In this document: positions 44,241 through 56,598 of the stretch, one piece after another
Layout: each line of letters begins with the position of its first letter
Position numbering within the stretch: position 1 is the stretch's first letter
From: Symsagittifera roscoffensis
Lineage: Eukaryota; Xenacoelomorpha; Acoela; Convolutidae
Length of the DNA stretch: 64,000 nt
Direction of reading: 5' to 3'
Assembly: GCF_963678635.1 (NCBI RefSeq)
Contig: NC_087065.1
Span: 48,116,381-48,180,380, forward strand
The notes under the pieces: model-generated
The model's database searches: none
What the model was told of the DNA's origin: nothing
Seen by the model: the letters and a program-made list of their open reading frames with translations, nothing else
Position numbers and translations under genes: made by a program

Positions 44241-44310
44241 TGTTTTTTTCAAAATAATTCAGAAACTTTTTTTAAAACCAATATTTAGCTTTCTTAGATC
44301 CACAAAAAAA

Positions 44311-45015
44311 CTGCACGTATCAGGGCAAAGTCTTTCTTATCAGGGCGAGGCTCATAGCGTGCTTCAACCAATTTGGAACAATACTACTAGGAAAAAAAGA
44401 TCACAGGTGAAAAATCTTTTTAAATTTGAGCTCAGGACAACAAAATCTTTCGGCTAATATAAAAAAAGCTTCCGTCAAAAATTTCAAGTTAAAAAATTGA
44501 ACTTTTTATGGAGAAAAAAAACCAACCCGAGCAGGGGCGGATTTAAGGGGGGGGGGAGCGTACGCCCCCCCCCCCCCTCAGGGATTCGACCCCCTGCCGA
44601 CCCAAAGGGTCCCCCCTTTGGCACTTTTTAAGAAATCCATTTTTGGCCGACCGACCCTAAAATTTTTCTAAAGGCGTCTTCGGCGCCAATATATACTAAC
44701 TTTGATGGGGAGCGCGCGCCCAAAAAAACGCGATTTTTTTGTCAAAATTTTCCAAAAAAAGCCCAAAAATGGCTTTTTTACCTGTTTTTTCAAAAATTTG
44801 CCGGCGGCGCAGAAAATTTGACCGAAACAGCGTTTTTATACTGCTTTAGGAGAGCTCGGAAAATCAATTTAGTCGATCTAAAAAAAAAGGTCGTCAAAAT
44901 TTTCGAAAAATTTTTGAAAATCCGCCCCCCCCCCTCGAGAAAATCCTAGGTCCGCCCGTGACCCCAAGCACAAATATTCGGTCACTTTCTTCGAAAGTGG
45001 GAGCAACAAGAAATA
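44311..45015. mobile_element. Foldback family B left arm interrupted by a hAT-like element
   Basis: CTGCACGTATCAGGGCAAAG opens the arm (internally shortened), which runs to CCAACCCGAG at 44531. It resumes after the inserted element with CACAAATATTCGGTCACTTT and CGAAAGTGGGAGCAAC. The duplicated version is at about 51582-52285. Confidence 0.75.
44532..44960. mobile_element. hAT-like family A, 429 bp, nested in foldback B
   Basis: Left end CAGGGGCGGATTTAAGGGG, right end AAATCCTAGGTCCGCCCGTG. Internal landmarks are CAGGGATTCGACCCCCTGCC, GACCCAAAGGGTCCCCCC, GGGGAGCGCGCGCCC and GGAGAGCTCGG. Long G and C runs flank a GCGTACGC core near the left end. The flanks AACCCGAG and ACCCCAAG match in part; the D1 copy shows AACCCGAG/ACCCCGAG. 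Confidence 0.85.
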
Positions 45016-45690
45016 CACATTTGAGCGCAGGTCACGCTCATCTACTGATAACGCGTTCATTTTTTCACAGAAAAAATCAGTATAATGACGGATATAAATA
45101 AATTTGTTGCAACTGCGTGTCTTGACCTATCAAAAGCGAAATTGGTCTACCATTAAACATGACTCTGTAAGCCGTTAATTATTGAAGAAGCAATCCCTCA
45201 GTATGGTTGAAAGTTTCATCGAAATCAAATGTCAAAAATCAAAAACTAACAGCAAAGTTTCAGACTGGAAAAGTCTTTACCAGTGAGCTTTTTTATGTCC
45301 TCTGTTGTTCTTCTTGTACCTTAATAATCTTCAGGGTATTATACCGCGTAACAGCAGAAGGTGTATTGATATGTTGGCATGTTCGAACGATTATTAACTC
45401 AATAATGCTCAAAAAAACACTTTGAGGTTTGCAATCACAAACATTAGTGACCTATACGACAACCATTCTCTTATCTTTAATGCTGGATAAACTAGTGCTT
45501 TGTTCTGAAGAAGCAACCAAAATGACGGTACCAAAAAGTCATTTGTTATTGTGTTCGGTCAAAAAGTTAGTTCGTATAGGAGTAAGAAATAGCTGGGAAT
45601 TGTAATTTAAAAAAAAACATCAATGCAGTGCGAGGTAAAATGATCTGTGAAACCGAAACATAACATAATGAAAGTGTTTAGGATCTGCTT
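45016..45690. other. Spacer within D1, no gene accepted
   Basis: A 72-codon plus-strand frame (45207-45425; copy 52484-52702) contains a Cys-rich hydrophobic stretch (ELFYVLCCSSCTLIIF). Differences between the two copies mostly change amino acids, so there is no sign of selection for a protein. Confidence 0.5.
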
Positions 45691-45727
45691 AACAATCTCC
45701 CCTTTTTAAGAAAGGGGGGAGATTGTT
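45691..45727. repeat. Strong hairpin, AACAATCTCCCC stem
   Basis: AACAATCTCCCC pairs with GGGGAGATTGTT around a TTTTTAAGAAAGG centre whose TTT/AAA can extend the stem. It is conserved without change in the D1 copy at 52968-53004. Confidence 0.8.
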
Positions 45728-45909
45728 GAGGAGATTAGAACAGTCGAATTTTCGATAAATCAGAATGGAGCAAAATTAGAATTCGCATTAGAAAGCTCTG
45801 TGCTAATTTACTGTAATTATTCATAGGGGGAGGGTAAGGTTGTAAATTAGATACCATATGGGGGGAATGTAAATAGATCCAGTTTGTATCCTGTCCAAAA
45901 AAGAAAAGA

Positions 45910-47134
45910 ATGCTCGTATCATGGCGAAGCCATGAATGTTCCGACTGCCTATTAAGCTTTATCGAGCAGTAATAACATGAAAAAAATAAATGTAATTAAA
46001 CAAAATTAAATTTTTTTTTCGAAAGTACAAAAGAATAGATTACTCTCCTTATAACAAATCAATTATGGCAAATTAGCTTCTTTCAACCAATTTGGAACGA
46101 TTTCTTAGACGGATTAAATCTCCGCTAACGCGTTATTAGCGAGAAATATATCGCGCGTTAATTGTCCCAAATTGCCCAAAATTGCAATCTTTAAACCCCC
46201 ATAATTTTACGAAAAATGATCACAGGTGAAATACCTTTTCAAGTTTAAGCTCAAGACAACTATACCTTTTGAATGGTATAAAAAAAATTTTGTCTAAAAA
46301 GGCTAGTTAAAAAGTCAATTTTTGTCTGAAGAAAAAAAACCCAACCCGAGCACAAATTTTCCGTTACTTTCGTTCCGAAAGTTGGAACAAAAAGTGTTCT
46401 TAAATGCTTAAATGCTCCAGCAGTCTTTTTGTCTAGCATAGTAGTTAACTTGGATCTCTTTAAATATATACCCCTTTGTGCAAAAGGGGAGATTCGTTTT
46501 CTAGGTATAAAATTATATGCTTAACCGTTGATTTATTTCTTTATAGGGGGATATTCGTTACTAGGTACCCGAGGAGGATACAGTTAAAGAGATCCGTTTA
46601 TTATGTAATTGTTCCGACTTTCGATACAAAAGTAACGGAATATTTGTGCTCGGGGGTGGTTTTTTTTTTCTTCAGACAAATTTCGACTTTTTAACTAGCC
46701 ATTTTTGACGGAATTTTTTTATATCATTCAAAAAGTATTGTTGTCTTGAGCTCAAATTTGAAAAGATATTTCACCTGTGATCATTTTTGGTAAAGTTATG
46801 GGGGTTTAAAAATTGCCATTTTGGCCAATATAGGACAATTAACGCGCGACATATTTCGCGCTATTAACGCGTAAGCGGAGATTTAATCCGTCAAAGAAAT
46901 CTTTCCAAATAAGTTGAAGGAAGCTTATTTGCCGTAAATGATTCGTTACAAGGAGCAAAATCTATCCTTTTGGTCTTTATATGGCTTGTGGGGGGATGAT
47001 CTTCATAAAAAATTTCAAGTTTACAAAAAATTTTTTTATTTGCTTTAGTACACTTATTTTCTTAATGTTATTTTTGCTCCATAAACCTTAAAAGGCAGTC
47101 GGAACATTTAGGGCTTCGCCCTGATACGAGCAGT
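45910..47134. mobile_element. Foldback family B, complete copy (1.22 kb)
   Basis: Left terminus ATGCTCGTATCATGGCGAAG and right terminus TTCGCCCTGATACGAGCAGT are inverted repeats, and the similarity continues inward for about 490-530 bp on each side. Arm landmarks are CGGATTAAATCTCCGCTAAC, GCGCGTTAATTGTCCC, GATCACAGGTGAAATACC and CCGAGCACAAATTTTCCGTT. The centre (about 46399-46605) contains a smaller inverted pair, GGATCTCTTTAA and TTAAAGAGATCC. It has no coding capacity. The whole element could form a very long hairpin. Confidence 0.85.
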
Positions 47135-47299
47135 CTTGTTTATTTTGAAAAACAGTTGAAATTGGGAAATAAACCTGCCTACATGGAACCCGGAGTAGAA
47201 GATTGTAGCATCTCTAGTCATCGTTTTCAAAACAGTTAACGAACTGATAATTTTCATTTTCTTCCAAACTACATGTTGAAATATCGCAATTTTTTTTGA

Positions 47300-49310
47300 G
47301 ATGCTGTTGCATGGTGGTTAGCCAACAAGCCAAAAAAAGGTTTTTATGCACTAAACGGCCCGAAATTAGTTTTTCTACATCTTTCTTGAACTCAAATTAA
47401 TAAAGTTGAACTTGATAGGCTATTTAGACACTCAACATGCTCTTTTTGAAAACAATTCCAGCCAATAAAATTGTTGGCCAAATTAACTAAAATTAAAAGA
47501 CTTTTTCTGCTGAATCCATTTACTGAATTTTTTTTCCTGGGTAAAATTTTCCAAGCAACTTGAAGTTAATTTCCTTGCGGGGCAAAACTTTGGTGCGCAA
47601 AATTAAATATTGTTCATGGCTAATGTTTTATCTGCTGGAAGTTTTGATTGACTAGGTTACCGGACTAGGTTGCTTGAAATTAACTGGCTTTTATAAACAA
47701 ATCAGATTTGGCCGTATAATTTTTCTCGACCGTATAATAAGCTCATGATATAAAAACATTGATGTTGGGCCGATTTGTGCATAATACCATGAAAGATTAC
47801 CATTACAACAAGTCGAAAAGTAAAACATTTTTTTTTTCAAAATAACTATAAATTGTCACCAGGGTTACTAATATTATGCAATTGTTATGTAATTTTGATG
47901 TAGGTTTGCTTTCAAGGTATGATAGTTTGTAGATATGGAGGTTTCTTGGAAATCCGCCGTGTTAAATAAAATAAAGATTTTTTTTTGCTGAAAAAAAAGT
48001 CAAGCTGAAGTATTGTCATTTCAGAAAGCAGATAAAGTTATTTTTCTTCACAGAATTGAATCTAACATGATTAAAATATTTGAAATAACAACTTAAATAA
48101 CAATTCAAATCAATGAATACAAACAAGCTACAAAAATTTTTGAAAACTGTCCGTTTGTTGTTTTATGATCATTTAATAGTATATTTTGCTATTTGAAAAA
48201 AAAAACATTTTGAACTGCTTGCCCATAAGCCAGCATAAGTTTGCCTTGACTTCCTGCACAAAAAATTGAATTTTTTCAATTGCACGATTTGAAAAAAAAA
48301 TTGCTCGCATTTTCCTGTTTTGTTTATTTATACCAGGTTAAAAAATCTACAATGCAAAATTTTGGCCGAGTGTTATCGTAGCAAAAACCTTTTTAGAACG
48401 CCCATAAGTTATTGAGTGTTTAAATTTTTTCATGAAATCGAAATTTTCAAGTTTTTGGATATCAAACTGTGTTCTCAAATTTTTCAACCGCCGTTTTTAA
48501 CACCCCAGTTTCTAATCCCCCTCTCATAAAACTCAGATTTAGATAATTCCACAAACATTTAACACCTTATTAAGCCATTTGAACAAATCGGAGTGAAACT
48601 TACTTTTATCGAATTTGGAACCACAGTGTCAGTAAACGTCAAAGCTTCAACTGCGAGAAATTTCACAAAACGAAACAAAATAACATGCACGCTGGTAAAT
48701 GTGGTTTGAATTTGACTGAAATGAACTTGCCGATGGCCTAGACTTTGTTATGAAATTGAAAACTAATCCGATCGACTTGATTTAAATAAGTAACCAAAAA
48801 CGATGCAAGGACAGCAATTTTCAAATCATATAAGAAAATATAACATTAACGAAAGGACAATTTTTAAGTTTAAATTGCAAAAGCCAATAGATTTTTTTCG
48901 TAAGCATGCTTAAAATTCTGCACTTGCTTGTTTAGAACCCGGTCAAAAAGCCATTCCTCTGCAGCATTTGTTTTTCTGGACAAACTAATTGATGCCGCAT
49001 CTTTTTTATTTTATAGTAAATGGGGACAGGACTTTTCGGTTTGAGATCCTAATTGCATCCAAATTACAGGCATAAATCGTCGTTTTTTGGCTTTTTCCTG
49101 ATCTTTCATCGCGCTTTTGCATACAATTTGATTCTTGTGGACTATTTTACGGTATGAGTTTCCTATTTCTTCTTCTTTTTCGAAATTCAGTGGGGGTAAC
49201 AACTAAGACCTGAAGCGAACGCGTGATTTGTTTTGTCATCGTTTTGTAATCCCAGATGACCAATTTTTTCAGATAATTTTGTGAAAAATAAAAAAAAACA
49301 TCCCGACATC
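47300..49310. repeat. Segment present three times (also 54625-56598 and 60940-62913)
   Basis: Starts CTGTTGCATGGTGGTT and ends CCCGACATCTTG. The second and third copies are closer to each other than to the first: both lack GCAAAAACC before CCATAAGTTATTGAGTG and share the ACGTGCTCTTT form. No gene was recognised. Confidence 0.85.
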
Positions 49311-49423
49311 TTGACTCCCTGAAACCAAATGTAACATGTATGTTTTACCTTTGACCATTTTTGCAAAATTCTAGGTGTTTGAAAATTGCCAATTTTCAAG
49401 CTCCGGACTAATTTATGCTTCAT
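49187..49423 (-). other. Chimeric open frame across the D1 breakpoint
   Basis: A 78-codon minus-strand ORF starts with ATG (MKHKLVRSLKIGNFQTPRIL) in unit 2, crosses the junction at 49311 and continues in unit 1. In D0 unit 2 the same start (42143) continues into different sequence and stops at 41958. It is an example of a new ORF made by duplication; there is no evidence that it is expressed. Confidence 0.35.
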
Positions 49424-49904
49424 TTGAAGATTTTTTCAAATAAGATTCAAAATGGTTCCAAAAATGAAACGAAATCAGCTTGTTTGTTATAATTTCGTAA
49501 TCAAATTTTCACATTTGATTTTTGATGTTGCCCAAAATTTATAGTTTTTCAATACTTGCTTTTCCCAAAAATTTATTCGATGTGGGTTAAGGCACAGTTG
49601 GATTTTGCCCTGATATACTAGCACTCTCGTTTTTTTTTAAATTCAAACTTCGTTTAATTTCAATTTTCGTCAATGGACTAGAAGGAATCAAATAATGTTT
49701 GCGACGCAAATTTAATTACAGGAGAGAGAGAGATAGAGAGAGAGAGAGAGTTCAATTTCCAAATTTGCTATGCTCAACTGTAAAAGTTTCACACAATCAT
49801 TCTGAACAACTACTTCAGTAAAAACGATGCGTATGATCCAATTTATTGAAAAATTAATCTCCAAGATGATCGCATTCAAAAAAACTTTCAATAACTATCA
49901 GTGC

Positions 49905-50136
49905 TTACAAATGACCAGGTCCTGAAAAGTAACCACATGGGCCATCACTGATGGTATAACAAAATTTGAGCAATCCGTCTGTTTCATAAATAACGCATTC
50001 ATTCGAGAAATTAGTTCTCAATACATTTGAAAAAAATTGTCGCGATACCAGTTGTCAAAAGAGTGAAAAGAGTGAATCTGACTAAAAATAAAATTTTAGC
50101 TATAACAGATGTTTTTTCAAACAATTCAGAAACTAT
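49905..50136 (-). pseudogene. Claudin-like exon, frameshifted copy in D1 unit 2
   Basis: Carries the same seven-T lesion as the copy at 42.6-42.9 kb, so the lesion predates the 7.28-kb duplication. Confidence 0.5.
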
Positions 50137-51803
50137 TCTAAATTTCAATATTTAGCTTTCTTGTATTCACAAAACACTAAACTGCCCGTATCAGGGTGAA
50201 GCCTTGTATGTTTTTACTGCATTGTAAAGTCTATGGGGCTGCTTATTTACTTGAAAACATTATGGTTTTTTCAAAAAAAAAATTGAACATTTTGTAAAAT
50301 TTTCTGGCCATTTTTTTAAAATAACCTCCGCACATTTCATATATAGTTCAAAGAGATAAATTTCATATAGTTCAAAAAGACAAATAGCGTGACGCAACCA
50401 ATTTGCCAATTTGAAACAATACTACTACAAAAACAATCAGTACGAGGCCAAACTGTGTATTTTGTGAAAAGAAATGATTCCGCAAAAAGGACGCTCCCAT
50501 TCTTTCTTTTTTTTCTTCCGTTTTCTTTTCCTAAACAACTATTCGATATGAATTAAGGGACAGTAGGAATAATTAGGGCTCTGCCCTAGTATTGTTTGCT
50601 TTTCGACTCAAACTTTGTTTTATCTCAATTTCCTCCAATCGACTAGAATGACTCAAATTATGTTTTTGATGCAAAATTAATTACAGAATTGAGAGTTTAA
50701 TTTTCAATTTTGCTATGCTTAAATGTGAGCTTCAATTCCGAGACAAAATTCAGCTGTAAAAGTGTCACAAGATCATTCTGAACAAATAAGTAAAAAAAGA
50801 TGTGTATGACCCATTTTATTTAAAAACTTCTCTCAAAGACGATGGCATTCAAAAAAACTATCAATTCACCTGGTCCTTGGAAATATAAGCATAGTATTTC
50901 AAAAACGGTATAACACAAATTGTGAAACCCCTCGGTTTCATGATCAATGCATTTATTCAACAATCTAAAAACATGTCGTGAAAACAGTAGTCAAACAAGT
51001 GAAATGAGTGAATTTGACTATTGCATAACTTTGTCTGTAGCAGGCGGGGGCGGATCTAGAATTTTCTTGGGGGGGGCGGGTTTTCAAAAAAATTGAGGAG
51101 TAAAAACAAGATAAGATTGAAGTAAAAACAATCTTATCTTGCTTATCTTATATTTACTGCTTGGAGTAAAAACAAGATAAGATCGTCACTTTAAATGGAC
51201 TCAATTTTTCAAAGAAAGTGAGGAAGAATTATGCTTGGGTTGATTTTTTTATTTGGCCAATTTTCGACCTTATAACTAGGCGTTTTCAACGGAAATTTGT
51301 TATACCATCTAAAATATATCGTCGAATGGAGCTCAAATCAAAAATTTACCTGTATTCATTTTTTTGAGGTTTGAAAATGGCTAATTTGACAAATTTGGGA
51401 TTGTTCACTTGTAATATGTTGCGTTCTTAAAATTTGCGTAAGCTGCGGGTTAAAGCGTTCTAAGTTTATTTGAGGCAATTCAACGAAAGTAACGGATTAT
51501 TTGTGCTCGGGGAGTTTTTTTCAAAATAATTCAGAAACTTTTTTTAAAACCAATATTTAGCTTTCTTAGATCCACAAAAAAACTGCACGTATCAGGGCAA
51601 AGTCTTTCTTATCAGGGCGAGGCTCATAGCGTGCTTCAACCAATTTGGAACAATACTACTAGGAAAAAAAGATCACAGGTGAAAAATTTTTTTAAATTTG
51701 AGCTCAGGACAACAAAATCTTTCGGCTAATATAAAAAAAGCTTCCGTCAAAAATTTCGAGTTTAAAAATTGAACTTTTTATGGAGAAAAAAAACCAACCC
51801 GAG

Positions 51804-52237
51804 CAGGGGCAGATTTAAAGGGGGGGGGGGGGAGCGGACGCCCCCCCCCCCCCTCAGGGATTCGACCCCCTGCCGACCCAAAGGGTCCCCCCTTTGGCAC
51901 TTTTTAAGAAATCCATTTTTGGCCGACCGACCCTAAAATTTTTCTAAAGGCGTCTTCGGCACCAATATATACTAACTTTGATGGGGAGCGCGCGCCCAAA
52001 AAAACGCGATTTTTTTGTCAAAATTTTCCAAAAAAAGCCCAAAAATGGCTTTTTTACCTGTTTTTTCAAAAATTTGCCGGCGGCGCAGAAAATTTGGCCG
52101 AAACAGCGTTTTTATACTTCTTTAGGAGAGCTCGGAAAATCAATTTAGTCGATCTAAAAAAAAAGTCGTCAAAATTTTCGAAAATTTTTTGAAAATCCGC
52201 CCCCCCCCCCCTCGAGAAAATCCTAGATCCGCCCCTG
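51804..52237. mobile_element. hAT-like family A, D1 copy of the nested element
   Basis: Same element carried in D1 unit 2. Its right end CCTAGATCCGCCCCTG is better preserved. The flanking octamers AACCCGAG and ACCCCGAG match at seven of eight positions and equal the CACCCCGAGCACAAA word of intact foldback-B arms, which proves insertion into that element. Confidence 0.85.
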
Positions 52238-53188
52238 ACCCCGAGCACAAATATTCGGTCAGTTTCTTCGAAAGTGGGAGCAACAAGAAATACACATTTG
52301 AGCGCAGGTCACGCTCATCTACTGATAACGCGTTCATTTTTTCACAGAATGACCGATTTAAATGACCGATTTAAATAAATTTGTTGCAACTGCGTGTCTT
52401 GACCTATCAAAAGCGAAGTTGGTCTACCATTAAACATGACTCTGTAAGCTATTAATTATTGAAGAAGCAATCCCTCAGTATGGTTGAAAGTTTCATCGAA
52501 ATCAAATGTCGAAAAGCAAAAACTAACAGCAAAGTTTCAGACTGGAAAAGTCTTTACCAGTGAGCTTTTTTATGTCCTCTGTTGTTCTTCTTGTACCTTA
52601 ATAATCTTCAGGGTATTATACCGCGTAACAGCAAAAGGTGTATTGATATGTTGGCATATTCGAACGATTATTAACTCAATAATGCTCAAAAAAATACTTT
52701 GAGGTTTGCTATCACAAACATTAGTGACCTATACGACAACCATTATCTTATCTTTAATGCTGGATAAACTAGTGCTTTGTTCTGAAGAAGCAATCAAAAT
52801 GACGGTACCAAAAAGTCATTTGTTATTGTGTTCGGTCAAAAAATTAGTTCGTATAGCAGTAAGAAATAGCTGGGAATTATTATTTAAAAAAAAACATCAA
52901 TGCAGTGCGAGGTAAAATGATCTGTGAAACCGAAACATAACATAATGAAAATGTTTAGGATCTGCTTAACAATCTCCCCTTTTTAAGAAAGGGGGGAGAT
53001 TGTTGAGGAGATTAGAACAGTCGAATTTTCGATAAATCAGAATGGAGTAAAATTAGAATTCGCATTAGAAAGTTCTGTGCTAATTTACTGTAATTATTCA
53101 TAGGGGGAGGGTAAGATTGTAAGTTAGATACCATATGGGGGGAATGTAAAATAGATCCAGTTTGTATCCTGTCCAAAAAAGAAAAAAA

Positions 53189-54340
53189 TGCTCGTATCAT
53201 GGCGAAGCCATGAATGTTCCGACTGCTTATTAAGCTTTATCGAGCAGTAATAACATGAAAAAAAATTAAATGTAATTAAACAAAATTAATTTTTTTTTCG
53301 AAAGTACAAAAGAACAGATTACTCTCCTTATAACAAATCAATTATGGCAAATTAGCTTCTTTCAACCAATTTGGAACGATTTCTTAGACGGATTAAATCT
53401 CCGCTAACGCGTTATTAGCGAGAAATATATCGCGCGTTAATTGTCCCAAATTGCTCAAAATTGCAATATTTAAACCGCCATAATTTTACGAAAAATGATC
53501 ACAGGTGAAATACCTTTTCAAGTTTAAGCTCAGGACAACTATACCTTTTGAATGGTATAAAAAAATTTTGTCTAAAAAGGCTAGTTAAAAAGTCAATTTT
53601 TGTCTGAAGAACAAAAAACCCACCCGAGCACAAATATTCCGTTACTTTCGTTCCGAAAGTTGGAACAAAAAGTGCTCTTAAATGCTTAAATGCTCCAGCA
53701 GTCTTTTTGTTTAGCATAGTAGTTAACTTGGATCTCTTTAAATATATACCCCTTTGTGCAAAAGGGGAGGTATAAAATTATATGCTTAACCGTTGATTTA
53801 TTTCTTTATAGGGGGATATTCGTTACTAGGTACCCGAGGAGGATACAGTTAAAAAGATCCGTTTATTATGTAATTTTTCCGACTTTCGATACGAAAGTAA
53901 CGGAATATTTGTGCTCGGGATGGGTTTCTTTTCCTTCAGACAAATTTCGACTTTTTAACTAGCCATTTTTGACGGATTTTTTTTTACATCATTCGAAATG
54001 TATTGTTGTCCTGAGCTCAAATTTGAAAAGATATTCAGCTGTGATCATTTTCGTAAAGTTATTGGGGTTTAAAGATTGCCATTTTGGCCAATTTAGGACA
54101 ATTAACGCGCGACATATTTCGCGCTATTAACGCGTAAGCGGAGATTTAATCCGTCAAAGAAATCTTTCCAAATAAGTTGAAGGAAGCTTATTTGCCGTAA
54201 ATGATTCGTTACAAGGAGCAAAATCTATCCTTTTGAACTTTATATGGCGTGTGGGGGATGATCTTCATAAAAAATTTCAAGTTTAGAAAAAAAATTTCAT
54301 TTTGCTTTAGTACACTTATTTTCTTAATGTTATTACTGCT
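53189..54340. mobile_element. Foldback family B, D1 copy lacking its right terminus
   Basis: Same arms as 45910-47134. The right arm ends at GTTATTACTGCTC, just before the GGCAGTCGG end block, where the D2 unit begins at 54347. Confidence 0.8.
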
Positions 54341-56598
54341 CGTGTATCGTTCACATGTGAGGATTTTGCGACAGCGTAGTATTAAGATAGATCTCAAGTT
54401 TTTGTAATCTTTAAGTCTGCCGGTTTTAAGAGCATTTTTGAGACATCAATGCTTAGCTTTTTTTCGTGGAACCCAAAACAGCCAAGAAAAAGAAAAAAAC
54501 CAAGCAAAATGGCATGTTGAAAAATCCACTGAAATTTCAATCTTTACAAAAATTTGCTACAAAATATGTTCTCTCTTTTGTGTGCTCAGAACAACAAAAA
54601 CTTATAGATCATCGAAAAAGCGGCTGTTGCATGGTGGTTGGCCAACAAGCCAAAAAAAGGTTTTTATGCACTAAACGGCCCGAAATTAGTTTTTCTACAT
54701 CTTTCTTGAACTCAAATTAATAAGGTTGAATTTGATAGGCTATTTAGACACTCAACGTGCTCTTTTTGAAAAAAATTCCAGCCAATAAAATTGTTGGCCA
54801 AATTAACTAAAAATAAAGGAATTTTTCTGCTGAATCCATTTACTGAATTTTTTTTCCTGGGTAAAATTTTCCAAGCAACTTGAAGTTAATTTCCTTGCGG
54901 GGCAAAACTTTGGTGCGCAAAATTAAATATTTTTCATGGCTAATGTTTTATCTGCTGGAAGTTTTGATTGACTAGGTTACCGGACTATGTTGCTTGAAAT
55001 TAACTGGCTTTTATAAACAAATCAGATTCGGCCGTATAATTTTTCTCGACCGTATAATAAGCTCATGATATAAAAACATTGATGTTGGGCCGATTCGTGC
55101 ATAATATCATGAAAGATTACCATTACAACAAGTCGAAAATTAAAATATTTTTTTCAAAATAACTATAAATTGTCACCAGGGTTACTAATATTATGCAATT
55201 GTTATGTAATTTTGATGTAGGTTTGCTTTCAAGGTATGATAGTTTGTAGATATGGAGGTTTCTTGGAAATCCGCCGTGTTAAATAAAATAAAGATTTTTT
55301 TTTTGCTGAAAAATAAAGTCAAGCTGAAGTATTGCCATTTCAGAAAGCAGATAAAGGTATTTTTCTTCACAGAATTGAATCTAACGTGATTAAGATATTT
55401 AAAATAACAACTTAAATAACAATTCAAACCAATGAATACAAACAAGCTACAAAATTTTTTGAAAACTGTCCGTTTGTTGTTTTATGATCATTTAATAGTA
55501 TATTTTGCTATTTGAAAAAAAAAACATTTTGAACTGCTTGCCCATAAGCCAGCATAAGTTTGCCTTGACTTCCTGCACAAAACATTGAATTTTTTCAATT
55601 GCACGATTTGAAAAAAAAATGCTCGCATTTTCCTGTTTTGTTTATCTATACCAGGTTAAAAAATCTGCAATGGAAAATTTTGGCCGAGTGTTATCGTAGC
55701 CCATAAGTTATTGAGTGTTTAAATTTTTTCATGAAATCGAAATTTTCAAGTTTTTGGATATCAAACTGTGTTCTCAAATTTTTCAACCGCCGTTTTTAAC
55801 AACCCCGTGTCTAATCCCCCTCTCATAAAACTCAGATTTAAATAATTCCACAAACACCTTATTAAGCCATTTGAACGAATCGGAGTGAAACTTACTTTTA
55901 TCGAATTTGGAACCACAGTGTCAGCAAACGTCAAAGCTTAAACTGCGAGAAATTTCACAAAACGAAACAAAATAACATGCACGCTGGTAAATGTGGTTTG
56001 AATTTGACTGAAATGAACTTGCCGATGGTCTAGACTTTGTTATGAAATTGAAAACTAATCCGATCGACTTGATTTAATTAAGTAACCAAAAACGATACAA
56101 GGACAGCAATTTTCAAATCATATAAGAAAATATAACATTAACGAAAGAACAATTTAAATTGCAAAAGCCAATAAATTTTTTTCGTAAGCATGCTTAAAAT
56201 TCTGCACTTGCTTGTTTAGAACCCGGTCAAAAAGCCATTCCTCTGCAGCATTTGTTTTTCTGGACAAACTAATTGATGCCGCATCTTTTTTATTTTATAG
56301 TAAATGGGGACAGGACTTTTCGGTTTGAGATCCTAATTGCATCCAAATTACAGGCATAAGTCGTCGTTTTTTTTTGGCTTTTTCCTGATCTTTCATCGCG
56401 CTGTCGCATACAATTTGATTCTTGTGAACTATTTTACGGTATGAGTTTCCTATTTCTTCTTATTTTTCGAAATTCAGTGGGGGTAACAACTAAGACCTGA
56501 AGCGAACGCGTGATTTGTTTCGTCTTCGTTTTGTAATCCCAGATGACCAATTTTTTCAGATAATTTTGTGAAAAATAAAAAAAAAACATCCCGACATC

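Larger units (their letters stand above)
42031..49310. repeat. Tandem duplication D1, unit 1 (7.28 kb)
   Basis: Starts TTGACTCCCTGAAACC. The entire order of segments recurs at a constant offset of about 7.27-7.3 kb: GA tract, both claudin-like exons, D0 unit-3 start, nested hAT-like element, hairpin, complete foldback B and 47.3-49.3 kb segment. The main difference is at 47135-47300, where unit 2 has other sequence (54341-54625). Confidence 0.9.
49311..56598. repeat. Tandem duplication D1, unit 2
   Basis: Begins at the same TTGACTCCC word as unit 1 and ends at CGACATCTTG, where unit 1 also ends. Only a few bases (CTTG/TTG) are shared at the breakpoint, pointing to microhomology-mediated tandem duplication. 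Confidence 0.9.

Noticed and set aside
54438-54720. Two overlapping Lys-rich ORFs, repeated identically at 60754-61036
   Set aside because: Identity is explained by the near-perfect D2 duplication; two different frames are equally open and neither shows a recognisable domain.
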